In this document: piece by piece, positions 9,345 to 21,876 of the stretch
How positions within the stretch are numbered: position 1 is the stretch's first letter
How the letters are laid out: each line of letters starts with the position of its first letter
Assembly: GCA_008638375.1 (NCBI GenBank)
Contig: CM018043.1
Location: 59,398,510-59,462,509 of the forward strand
Origin: Nyssa sinensis
Taxonomy: Eukaryota > Streptophyta > Magnoliopsida > Cornales > Nyssaceae
Direction of reading: 5' to 3'
Length of the DNA: 64,000 nucleotides
Notes under the pieces: generated by a model
Database searches by the model: none
Told to the model about the DNA's origin: nothing
The model's input: the letters and a program-made list of their open reading frames with translations, nothing else
Position numbers and translations under genes: made by a program

Positions 9345-12300
9345 ATGGCCACCGACAACTTTGTTCAACCTTCAATTCCTCGCTTTGATGGTCATTATGA
9401 CCATTGGAGCATGTTGATGGAGAATTTTCTAAGATCCAAGGAGTACTGGCAGGTTGTCTCTGATGGAATTAGAGAACCAGTAGCTGGGACAACAACGTCT
9501 GATACACAAAAAACAGAGCTAGAAGGGCAACGGCTGAAAGATCTCAAGGCTAAGAATTATCTTTTCCAAGCTATTGATCGTTCAATCTTGGAAACCATTC
9601 TTTGCAAGGACACCTCCAAGCATATTTGGGACTCCATGAAGAAGAAGTATCAAGGATCAGCAAGAGCAAAGAGGAAGCAGCTTCAAGCATTACGTTCAGA
9701 GTTCGAAACGCTACGGATGAAATCGGGTGAGTCGGTTACAGATTATTTTTCACGGACGATGGCAATCGTTAACAAGATGCGGATTCACGGTGACAAGACG
9801 GAGGACGTCACTATCGTTGAGAAGATTCTTCGATCCATGACACCAAAATTCAATTTTGTTGTCTGCTCTATCGAGGAAGCCAATGACATTGAGGAACTTT
9901 CAATTGACGAACTGCAAAGTTCCTTGCTAGTTCATGAAAAAAAAATCAACCAGCAGGAGAAAGAGGAGCAAGCATTGAAGGCCTCAACAGAGAATCACTC
10001 GGCACCGAGAAGAGATAGAGGACGAGGCAGAGGTAGAGGCAGAGGAAGCAATAATCGTGGCAACCAACAACAACAATGCCATCAGCACCAAGAGAATCAA
10101 TTTCAAGGAAGAGGAAGAGAACGAGGAGGCCACCATTTAACAACTTATAGACCAAAGTCAGCAGACAAGTCCAATGTTGAATGCTACCGATGTCATAGGT
10201 ATGGCCACTATCAATCAGAATGTCGAACTAATTTGAATAGGCAAAATGGAGAAAGAACTAACTTTGCAGAAAAAGAAGAAGACGTGTCAGCAGAAGTGTC
10301 TCTTTTGATGGTGTGTCACGTGAATGAAGAAACTCAACAAAACATGTGGTATTTAGATACTGGTTGCAGCAACCACATGTGCGGAGATAAGAAGGCATTC
10401 TCCGACCTAGACGAATCTTTTCGCAACAATGTCAAGTTTGGTGATAACTCCACAGTATCTGTTATGGGAAAAGGAAAGGTTACTCTCCAAACCAAGGAAC
10501 ACTCCACCCACACTATCTCTAATGTTCTTTTTGTTCCAGATTTAAAGACCAACTTGCTTAGTGTGGGTCAGCTGCAAGAGAAGGGGTATGAGATTTCTAT
10601 CAAAGATGGAGTATGTCGAATCCAAGATACAAAGTTGGGCTTAATTGCTCAAGTTAACATGACTGCGAATCGTATGTTCCCGCTTTATCTCCACAACACC
10701 ACTCATTCATGCTTCTCAGCAAAACTGAAGGATGCAGCATGGCTATGGCATTTTCGCTATGGTCACCTGAATTTTGGCGGATTGAAGACTCTACAGCAGA
10801 AAAATATGGTGACTGGTCTTCCTCAAATTACTGCTCCATCCCAAGTGTGTGAAGAATGTGTTGTTAGCAAACAACACCGTAATCAATTTCCACAAGGAAA
10901 ATCATGGAGAGCAAAGAAGAAATTAGAGCTAATTCACTCTGACCTTTGCGGACCAATAAATCCATCTTCTAATGGAGGTAAAAGATACTTGATCACCTTC
11001 ATTGATGATTTTAGCCGAAAAACATGGGTGTATTTTTTGCAGGAGAAATCTGAAGCTTTTGCTGCATTTAAAAATTATAAAGTGCTTGTTGAAAAAGAAG
11101 TTGGCAGTCCAATAAAAGTTCTTCGCACTGATCGTGGTGGAGAATACAACTCACATGAATTTATAAATTTTTGTGAGATCCATGGAATTAAGAGGCAACT
11201 TACAGCAGCTTACACGCCTCAACAAAACGGGGTATGTGAGAGGAAAAATCGCACAATTATGAACATGGTGCGAAGCCTTTTAACGAGAAGTGGCGTTCCA
11301 AAAAGTTTCTGGCCCGAAGCAGTCAACTGGAGCATTCATATTTTGAATAGAAGTCCCACACTTGCTGTTCAAAATATGACACCGGAGGAAGCATGGAGTG
11401 GACGAAGACCGGAGGTAGATCATTTCAGAATTTTTGAGTGTGTTGCCTATGCCCGTATTCCAGACGAAAAGAGAAAAAAGCTAGATGACAAGGGAGAGAA
11501 ATGCATTTTTCTTGGTGTTAGTGATCAATCAAAAGCTTATAAGCTTTACAATCCTATCACTAAGAAAATTGTTATCAGCCGTGATGTCATTTTTGATGAA
11601 GAAAGGCTTTGGCCATGGAACAACAATGTTGTTAAACAACAAATACCTGTCAACTTTGATGGAGTTAATGAAGAGGAAAGGCAACAGCCGGCAAAAAATG
11701 TTCAACAAATTCCACCAAATGTTTCAGCAGATGTTACAATCTTGCCAACAACAGCAGAAAATGAAGAACGGCATCAACGTGTTAAAAGAAGACCTGCATG
11801 GATGACAGATTATGAGATAACTGGAATTGACCAATCTGAGGACCCACTTACACATTTTGCTCTATTTTCCGATTGTGATCCTACAGCTTTCGAAGAGGCT
11901 ATCAAAGAATTAAAATGGCGAAAGGCGATGGATGAAAAAATTGCAGCCATTGAGCGGAACAACACTTGGGAGTTGACTGATCTTCCAAGAGGGCACAAGA
12001 CAATTGGTGTCAAGTGGGTGTACAAGACAAAGTTGAAAGAAAATGGCGAAGTCGACAAGTACAAGGCGCGCTTAGTAGCTAAAGGCTATAAGCAAGAGTT
12101 TGGTATCGACTACAAAGAAGTATTCGCTCCTGTAGCAAGGCATGATACAATCAGACTGGTGATTGCATTGGCAGCACAAAACTCATGGCCTATCTTCCAA
12201 TTGGATGTGAAATCGGCATTCTTACATGGTGACTTGACAGAACAGGTATTTATTGATCAACCTCCTGGATATGCGAAGTTTGGAGATGAACATAAGGTGT

Positions 12301-13418
12301 ATAAATTAAAAAAGGCACTATATGGTTTAAAACAAGCTCCTAGAGCTTGGTATAGTCGTATAGATGCTTATTTTTCTAAGGAGGGTTTTATAAAATGTCC
12401 ATATGAGCATACACTTTTTACAAAGATGGGAGATGGGGGGAAAATGCTCATAGTCTGCTTATATGTAGATGATCTTATTTATACTGGAAATGATAGTGCC
12501 ATGTTTGACAAATTTAAGAAGTCCATGATGGTTGAATTTGATATGTCTGATCTTGGAATGATGCATTATTTTCTTGGTATTGAAGTGGTACAATCTGCTC
12601 TTGGGATATTTATTTCTCAAAAGAAATATGTGCAAGACATTTTAGACAGGTTCCAAATGAAGAACTGCAATTCTGTTAGCACACCAACTGAAGTGGGTTT
12701 GAAGCTAATCAAAGATCCTGAAGGAAGGAGGGTCAACAGTACCCTTTACAAGCAAATTGTGGGAAGCTTGATGTATTTGACTGCCACAAGACCTGATATA
12801 ATGCATGCTATTAGTCTTATTAGCAGGTACATGGAGTGTCCTCGGGAGATGCATCTTTTGGCTGCCAAAAGAATTCTTCAGTACTTGCAAGGTACTTTGG
12901 AATTTGGGCTATTCCACAAGAAGGGTGAAAAGTCAGATTTGTATGGTTTCACTGACAGTGATTATGCCGGAGACTTAGATGATCGGAAGAGTACTTCTGG
13001 ATATGTTTTCATGCTTGGTTCGGGAGCTGTTTCGTGGTCTTCGAAAAAACAAGCAATTGTCACTTTGTCAACAACGGAAGCAGAGTTCATAGCTGCAACA
13101 GCCTGCACATGTCAAGCTGTTTGGTTGAAGAAAATTCTTGGGGAGCTAAACTTCAAGCGACAAGGACCCATAACAATTTTTTGTGACAACAGCTCTACCA
13201 TCAAAATCTCTAAAAATCCTGTTCTACATGGAAGAAGCAAACATATAGATGTGAAGTTTCACTTCTTAAGAAACCTGACAAATGAAGGAGTCATTGATCT
13301 CATTTATTGCAAGAGTGAAGACCAGATTGCTGATATAATGACCAAGCCCCTCAAGTTGACATCATTCGTGAAGCTCAGAAAATTGCTTGGTGTTTCTACT
13401 TTGGAAGGTCGAGTTTGA
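9345..13418 (+). CDS. Copia gag-pol polyprotein, intact
   Basis: A single frame encodes 1,357 residues in the copia order. The gag domain (about 1-250) has an RG-rich tail (RGRGRGRGRG) and a CCHC zinc knuckle CYRCHRYGHYQSEC at residue 280. The protease has active-site DTG at residue 338 (WYLDTGCSNHMCG). A GAG-pre-integrase HLNFGGLKTL motif precedes the integrase core, which has D533, D596 and E632 in the D,D-35-E spacing (LRTDRGGEY, NGVCERKNRT). The reverse transcriptase has YVDD with its first Asp at residue 1042. The RNase H carries DSDYAGD and ends with HIDVKFHFLR and DIMTKPL. I chose the ATG at 9345 (MATDNFVQPSIPRF); upstream codons stay open to a TTG at 9324 but no better ATG exists. No lesion was seen, so the element could be autonomous. 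Confidence 0.95.
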   Translation: MATDNFVQPSIPRFDGHYDHWSMLMENFLRSKEYWQVVSDGIREPVAGTTTSDTQKTELEGQRLKDLKAKNYLFQAIDRSILETILCKDTSKHIWDSMKKKYQGSARAKRKQLQALRSEFETLRMKSGESVTDYFSRTMAIVNKMRIHGDKTEDVTIVEKILRSMTPKFNFVVCSIEEANDIEELSIDELQSSLLVHEKKINQQEKEEQALKASTENHSAPRRDRGRGRGRGRGSNNRGNQQQQCHQHQENQFQGRGRERGGHHLTTYRPKSADKSNVECYRCHRYGHYQSECRTNLNRQNGERTNFAEKEEDVSAEVSLLMVCHVNEETQQNMWYLDTGCSNHMCGDKKAFSDLDESFRNNVKFGDNSTVSVMGKGKVTLQTKEHSTHTISNVLFVPDLKTNLLSVGQLQEKGYEISIKDGVCRIQDTKLGLIAQVNMTANRMFPLYLHNTTHSCFSAKLKDAAWLWHFRYGHLNFGGLKTLQQKNMVTGLPQITAPSQVCEECVVSKQHRNQFPQGKSWRAKKKLELIHSDLCGPINPSSNGGKRYLITFIDDFSRKTWVYFLQEKSEAFAAFKNYKVLVEKEVGSPIKVLRTDRGGEYNSHEFINFCEIHGIKRQLTAAYTPQQNGVCERKNRTIMNMVRSLLTRSGVPKSFWPEAVNWSIHILNRSPTLAVQNMTPEEAWSGRRPEVDHFRIFECVAYARIPDEKRKKLDDKGEKCIFLGVSDQSKAYKLYNPITKKIVISRDVIFDEERLWPWNNNVVKQQIPVNFDGVNEEERQQPAKNVQQIPPNVSADVTILPTTAENEERHQRVKRRPAWMTDYEITGIDQSEDPLTHFALFSDCDPTAFEEAIKELKWRKAMDEKIAAIERNNTWELTDLPRGHKTIGVKWVYKTKLKENGEVDKYKARLVAKGYKQEFGIDYKEVFAPVARHDTIRLVIALAAQNSWPIFQLDVKSAFLHGDLTEQVFIDQPPGYAKFGDEHKVYKLKKALYGLKQAPRAWYSRIDAYFSKEGFIKCPYEHTLFTKMGDGGKMLIVCLYVDDLIYTGNDSAMFDKFKKSMMVEFDMSDLGMMHYFLGIEVVQSALGIFISQKKYVQDILDRFQMKNCNSVSTPTEVGLKLIKDPEGRRVNSTLYKQIVGSLMYLTATRPDIMHAISLISRYMECPREMHLLAAKRILQYLQGTLEFGLFHKKGEKSDLYGFTDSDYAGDLDDRKSTSGYVFMLGSGAVSWSSKKQAIVTLSTTEAEFIAATACTCQAVWLKKILGELNFKRQGPITIFCDNSSTIKISKNPVLHGRSKHIDVKFHFLRNLTNEGVIDLIYCKSEDQIADIMTKPLKLTSFVKLRKLLGVSTLEGRV

Positions 13419-13470
13419 AGCAAGTTTGCAGCTAACATTTCTTAAACTGAATGTTGGATAACTTTCAGTT

Positions 13471-13482
13471 TAAGAGAGGGAT
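13471..13482 (+). other. Polypurine tract
   Basis: TAAGAGAGGGAT directly precedes the 3' LTR and fits the plus-strand priming site of the element. Confidence 0.7.
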
Positions 13483-13805
13483 TATTAGGAATATTAATTT
13501 ATGTGCTCTACTATTTAGTTTTTTAGTTGTCCGGGTCAATAGAAATTTGTTTTATGATTTTGGCACATGTTATAGTTTGTTATGGTCAGTAGCAAGTTTG
13601 TTGTTTTACCTAGTCTTTAGGAGAGTACGTGTCTTCAATTTGTTTTGCACGTTGTGATTAGTGCCACCTTTCTTGCTTAGATTGTTGGGTTGTATTGCCT
13701 ATATATAGGCTGATTGTTTAATAGAATTACAGAGCAGTTGAGTTCTTTCTTTAGCATTTGGTTCTGTTTTTAGCTTTAATTCATTTTGGAGTTCTATTTC
13801 TCACA
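13483..13805 (+). repeat. 3' LTR of the young copia element
   Basis: This is a 323-bp repeat of 8889-9211, followed by the ATTTC target duplication at 13806-13810. It carries the same TATATATA promoter as the 5' LTR, facing right, that is towards and antisense to the 3' end of alkenal reductase gene A. Confidence 0.95.
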
Positions 13806-13952
13806 ATTTCATCGCCTAACATCTTAGGACGAACTTCATACTTAGAACATTAAAACATAACAGTTTTTATAATCCATACATTACACAAGAAATAGCAATA
13901 GGACATTGCACACTGGCCATTTTTTAATCCACACACAGGAAGGTGGAATCAT

Positions 13953-17146
<3,194 letters not shown>

Positions 17147-17178
17147 TTAAGCAGCATCGCAAAATGCTACGTAACATA

Positions 17179-17540
17179 GGTCACAGCATACGTCATCACT
17201 ATCATCTTCTTTTTTAATATTAAAATATTTAAACACTAATATTCAAATACTTACATAAAAGAAATCTGTCATAATAATATACCTATTTTATATAAATATT
17301 TGATCATCATTTTTTTTATACACAAATATTTATATAAGCTTGAACAATAGAAGGCCATGTAGGTCACAGCATACGTCATCTTTGTCATTCATCTTGACTA
17401 ATTTTTTAATATTAAAATATTTAAACATGAGTACCCAAACATTTACATAAAAAAAAAAATCTACCATAATAATATACTTATTTTATATAAGTATTTGATT
17501 ATCAGTTTTTTATACACAAATATTTAAATATCAATATTTG
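17179..17540. repeat. Imperfect tandem duplication upstream of gene A
   Basis: A unit of about 183 bases beginning GGTCACAGCATACGTCATC occurs at 17179 and again at 17362. Both copies share TAATATTAAAATATTTAAAC and CATAATAATATAC blocks in the same order. It lies immediately upstream of the gene A promoter. Confidence 0.75.
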
Positions 17541-18044
17541 ACTTAAATCAATATTAATTTTCCTATATAATATTTAAACACTTACATAATAAATTTACCA
17601 TAACAATATAATATTAAAATATTATAATTATACAAATATCTCTTACATCAACGAACGTGGAAGGTGCGCAATGAGACATTCGGCGTCCAACTTGAAAGCT
17701 TATTTCATTTCTTCGTTTTCTTGCATAAGCTGGCCGACATCACTGTCACAGCATTAGTTAGCATTTTACTCGTGATAAATTATACTTATCTTTTACAAAA
17801 TTTTTAATAATTATATATATCATTTTTTTTTTATTTTTAAAATTACATTACACTGATTAACTTTTTAAATATTGATAACAATTCACTCTTTGATTAATGG
17901 TACCTTTAATGACATAAATAAAAATTGTTCATGTTATTGTAATAATTTTTTTAAATATCAAATTTACCTTTCTCCTATTTAATTTTTTTTATCAATATAT
18001 TTTATTATTATATTTTCTTCATTTATATATTATTACTGAATATT

Positions 18045-18074
<30 letters not shown>
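17541..18074. other. AT-rich spacer ending in a TA microsatellite
   Basis: No gene is visible here. The right end is a (TA)n run at about 18045-18074, which served as the target site of the Tat element. Confidence 0.5.
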
Positions 18075-18079
<5 letters not shown>

Positions 18080-18615
18080 CAGCTAATCTGGGCTCATCAT
18101 GGAATAATCCGTCACTGTGAACCTGAAGAGATATGATTAGTAAAAAGCCACCGGGAAAGGTTCCGGTGGTAACCTCTCCGATGGTTAAATTAGTATTCTT
18201 TCTTTGTGATCAAAAGTTTTGCTTTTTAATCACTCAATATTTCAGATGCGGAGGATGATCCTTTTTTCATACCTGCTTTTTTCTATGTATAGTGTTGAAG
18301 AGGCGGTTTAACTTGTCTGACAAGCGGTGGACATCATTTTCATATAATTTATGGCTCCCTTTACACGTGTACGTGCAAGAATGGTTTTCCAAGCCCGTAG
18401 CTCCTTTTGACAGGACTAGGTCTCACCGCCTGTCAGGCTATAGCAGTATAATCATGAGACTTTCGTCACTCTTTTTGTCGATTTACTCAATTGTTCCGAG
18501 CTCGGTATACCGAGGTAAACCTCGGTATACCTTCCCCGTAGTATGTAAGAAAAACTAGCTTTTCGGAACACGTTCAAGTTGTCTGAATTAAGTAGAGTGT
18601 TTCTATGACGTATCA
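18075..18615 (-). repeat. 3' LTR of the Tat element
   Basis: This is a 541-bp repeat of 27646-28186. It contains a perfect hairpin at 18504-18531 with 13-bp arms (GGTATACCGAGGT, an AA loop, then its complement). The 5' LTR copy has one substitution in an arm. A C-run at 18622-18629 reads as a G-rich polypurine tract on the minus strand. Confidence 0.92.
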
Positions 18616-19101
18616 GTCACTCCCCCCCCAAGCCTTAGTGCTAAAAACACATGTATTCAAGCTAAGGCTGTGGTTTTGGTAAGGTTACGTGTATATTGAA
18701 AACACGCGTGTATTAATTGATTTTTATATTTTGAAAAGACATAGCCGTCATGGTACAATTAATGCGCAGTTTTAGTGTTTTGAAAATCGATACCATTTAT
18801 TATGTCAGCCGTTTTGATGTCGAGTTTCTCGAGAATTTTAAATATTCACTTTCCCGGTTCTCGAAAGGGGTAAACTGATACGTCTTTGAAGTGAAATGAG
18901 GGTTTATTTTTACTAAATCCGTTTATATCTTTGAAGAATATCTTCACAGTATTTGGGAATTTCTGCAAGCATTATCTCCAGTAAGTTTCAGGGCGACTTC
19001 CGGTGACTTCAAATCGAATTTGGAAATTTGTGACCGGTAATATTCTAATTTCTTCTTCTTCTTATTCTTTCTTCGTAATCACTCTGTGTTGCGAATCGAT
19101 T

Positions 19102-21151
19102 ATGTCTAATCCCAACCTGAGTGAAGTAAGGGTTGAGTCAGAAATGAGGGGGGAAGAAGATCCATTGTCTTCATCTTCTACTTCATCTTTTTCTTCTTAT
19201 GATTCCGCCCATGAATCTATCGAGGGGGAAGTTAAAAAATCTCAGAGGGAAGAGGGTGAGAGCCATGTAACTAAGGGGATGCTTTTTAACCTTAGGAGGC
19301 AATTTCAGTTTCCCAAGAACGTATCATGTAGAGTTCCCAAACCATCAGATCGTCCCTCCGATGTTAAAAGGGGGGAAATTTGTGTTTATTTAGAATGGTT
19401 TGAATTAGGCGTACGCCTTCCTTTACATCCTTTGCTTAGAGAGTTTTTTATTTATTTTAATATCTGTCCTGCCGATTTAAACGTCAATAGTTGGAGGCAG
19501 CTTTTAGGTTTTATCGTTTTAGGTCATTTGAATAAAGTTCCAGTAGATCTGGAGCTTGTTCGTAGTAAAATGGATATGAAGTTCCTCTCTACAGAGGGAC
19601 TTTATTATACCTGTTTTGATCAGAGGTACCGACCTCTGACAGCGGTACCCTCTTCCAATAAAACATGGAAGAAATGGTATTTTTTCGTAGGGGGAGGTTG
19701 GGAGCGAGAAGACTATGAAGGCGACCTGAGTCTTTTTCCTCGGCAAACCGGCCCCATTGGTGAGTCTTGTTAGATCTCAGTTAAATCATAATATGTTAAT
19801 TTCTTGCTCTTCAAATTTACAATTTTACTTTGTTTTATGATCTTTCTACAGATAAACAGAGGTGGAGGAGGGCACCTTTCTCGCCCGAACTAGAAAGAAA
19901 GTTCACACAACTTCTTCAACCCCCCTATCGACATCATTTACAGATTCTTTCACCAGCAAATCTGATGGCGGCTGGACTGACCAAGGATGATGCTGCTAAA
20001 GTAAAAAAGTCCATTTTGGCTGGTTACGTCCCATCCTCCAAGTCGAAGGTGGGAGGTTCAACCTCCGCAATGCCGGAGCCAGCTGAGATCCCGACGTCAT
20101 TAGAGGTACCGAGGCCTGTTCAAAAGAAAAGGCGGGTAGTGTCGAGGGCTGCTCGGGAGGCTGCTGAGACATCGGCTCAAGAGGCCAGCAAGACAACTCA
20201 AACCGAACCTTCGCAGCCCGCGGAGGTTCAACCCCCACAGGCCGAAGCCGCCCCCGCTATTCCTGCAACCACTTCGTCCCGCCCGCCCAATGCTCAAGGG
20301 GGGTCAAGCTCAGGACCACCTAATCCTGCCGCGGCACCCAATGGTTCAGAGGCTATAAAAGCGGCTCTAAAGATGGGACTGCCCTCTGGTTTTCACAAGA
20401 AAGATACAAGGCAGATTATGGGTGAACTGATGACGGGTTATGTGAGGGTAAAGCTTCCTTTCTTTTCCTCTTTTTTTTTTTTTTTTTTTTAAGTATTTTG
20501 TTTGGTCGGTAGGGTGTTGGAGCGATGGGATTGTTAATGGATCGTTTCGATGAAGCCCAGAAGGCAACGAAACTTCAGGAAGAACTGAAGAAAGTAAAGG
20601 CCGAATTGAGTACGGCCAAAACTGAAGTGAAGGATACTAAGACGGAACTCACTTTGGCTAAATCGAATCTGACTCATGCAGAAACCAAATTGATGGTTTC
20701 TGATGCTGAACTTGGGGCGGCTCAAGCCAGGGTCAAGTCTCTGGAGACTAAGTGCAAAGCTATTGAGTCGGAAAACATAGTCTTAACCCAGAAGCTAGGA
20801 GCCATGCTTGATCAACGGGATGCGTTTCGTCAGAAGATGGAGGAACAAAAGAAAAAGGTTAAAGATACCGAGATGGCGGCGGCTACAAAACTTGAAGAAG
20901 TTAAGGTTGCTACCCAGGAAGCTACCAAGACTGGAATGATGGATTTAGTGAACTCAATGGGAAGAGAATTGGTAGATTCTGGTTACCTCCTTTGTAGGAA
21001 GAAAATTCAAAAATTGTACCCAAATCTAGATATTTCTCGTTTGGATGATGTAGAGGTAGAGTCTCTACCGAGCTCTCCTAACCCACCAGATATGGAGGGT
21101 TTTGTTGAAACTGTCCCTCCTTTGTCTTCTATTCCTCCGAAGCCGAAGTAG
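19102..21151 (+). CDS. Antisense extra ORF of the Tat element (gypsy-type transposon domain plus coiled coil)
   Basis: On the strand opposite to gag-pol, three exons join in frame: 19102-19759, 19852-20447 and 20513-21151. The introns are 92 and 65 bp with GT-AG borders (GTGAGT donor, CTACAG acceptor; GTAAAG donor, a long T run, CGGTAG acceptor). The predicted protein is 630 residues. It has an acidic Ser-rich N terminus, then a domain at about 60-215 resembling the 'putative gypsy type transposon' family (LPLHP at 106-110, WRQLLGFIVLGHL). A Pro/Ala/Gln-rich middle follows, with a basic KKRRVVSRAAR that could be a nuclear signal, and then a long coiled coil (EELKKVKAELSTAK and on). Such antisense ORFs are known from Tat retrotransposons; their role is unknown. 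Splicing is inferred from sequence only. A start at 19003 is also open. Confidence 0.75.
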
Positions 21152-21370
21152 TTAATATCTTGTAAAACATATTTCTGTATCTCTTTGATTTATATATATG
21201 AAATTTGGCTGTTAAGTCGGATGTTTTTAGGATTTGTATATTTATTCGTAGTTTTGCTATAACTTAAAAAAAAATAATGAATCAAGATATAACAAACATG
21301 TCCTCATAAAAAACAACAATTTAAACCTAACCTTATATCATCTGAAGTGGATCAGGTAAGAGATTTGTGA

Positions 21371-21815
21371 CTTTGAGATCAGGTCTGTAGACCAGTGTCT
21401 TCACCTGTGGCCTTACCCATAGCACGTATGCTAAATAGAGGCTTTGCTTGGAGCCATACCTATAGCACGTATGCTAGTAGGGGCCTTTGTTGAGTTAGAG
21501 ATTAAATCTGTAGATCATTCTCTTTTCTTGGAGCCATACCTACAGCACTTACGCTTGTAGGGGCCTTCTGTTCAGTTCTGAGGTCAGGTCGGTAGACCAG
21601 TATCCTCATTTGGAGCCATACCTACAGCACTTATGTTTGTAGGGGCCTTGATGAATTTTGAGATCAGGTCTGTAGACCAGTCTCTTTTCTTGGAGCCATA
21701 CCTACAGCGCTTAGACTTGTAGGGGCCTTGGTGAATTTCAAGACCAGGTCGGTAGACCTGTATCTTTTCTTGGAGCCATACCTATAGCGCTTAGGCTAGT
21801 AGGGGCCTTTGTTGC
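21371..21815. repeat. Tandem array of ~80-bp hairpin-rich units in the Tat element
   Basis: GAGCCATACC recurs at 21451, 21531, 21613, 21693 and 21773, with a degenerate unit before 21451. The period is 80-82 bp. Each full unit holds two self-complementary segments: CCTACAGC...GCTTGTAGG and the near-palindrome GGTCTGTAGACC (or GGTCGGTAGACC). The array lies between the end of pol and the end of the antisense ORF. There are no spacers, so it is not CRISPR-like. Confidence 0.9.
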
Positions 21816-21876
21816 AGAACAAGTTGGTAGATTTTCCGTGTTGAGAAGATATATCACCTGAAAGGTAGAAATAATT

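Larger units (their letters stand above)
8889..13805 (+). mobile_element. Complete young Ty1/copia retrotransposon
   Basis: The element has two 323-bp LTRs (8889-9211 and 13483-13805) that differ by eye at a single base. A perfect 5-bp target duplication ATTTC flanks it at 8884-8888 and 13806-13810. It also has a Met-tRNA primer-binding site, a purine tract and an uninterrupted polyprotein of 1,357 codons. The LTRs begin TATTAGG rather than the canonical TG, in both copies, and end CTCACA. Near-identical LTRs and the intact frame imply a very recent insertion. Its right end lies 147 bp beyond the stop codon of alkenal reductase gene A, so it may affect that gene's 3' UTR. Confidence 0.95.

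Noticed and set aside
11485..11805. Plus-strand 106-codon frame inside copia pol
   Set aside because: It is an out-of-frame shadow of the intact gag-pol.
21371..21815. Possible CRISPR-like array
   Set aside because: The whole 80-bp unit repeats without unique spacers, inside a plant retrotransposon. It is an ordinary tandem repeat.
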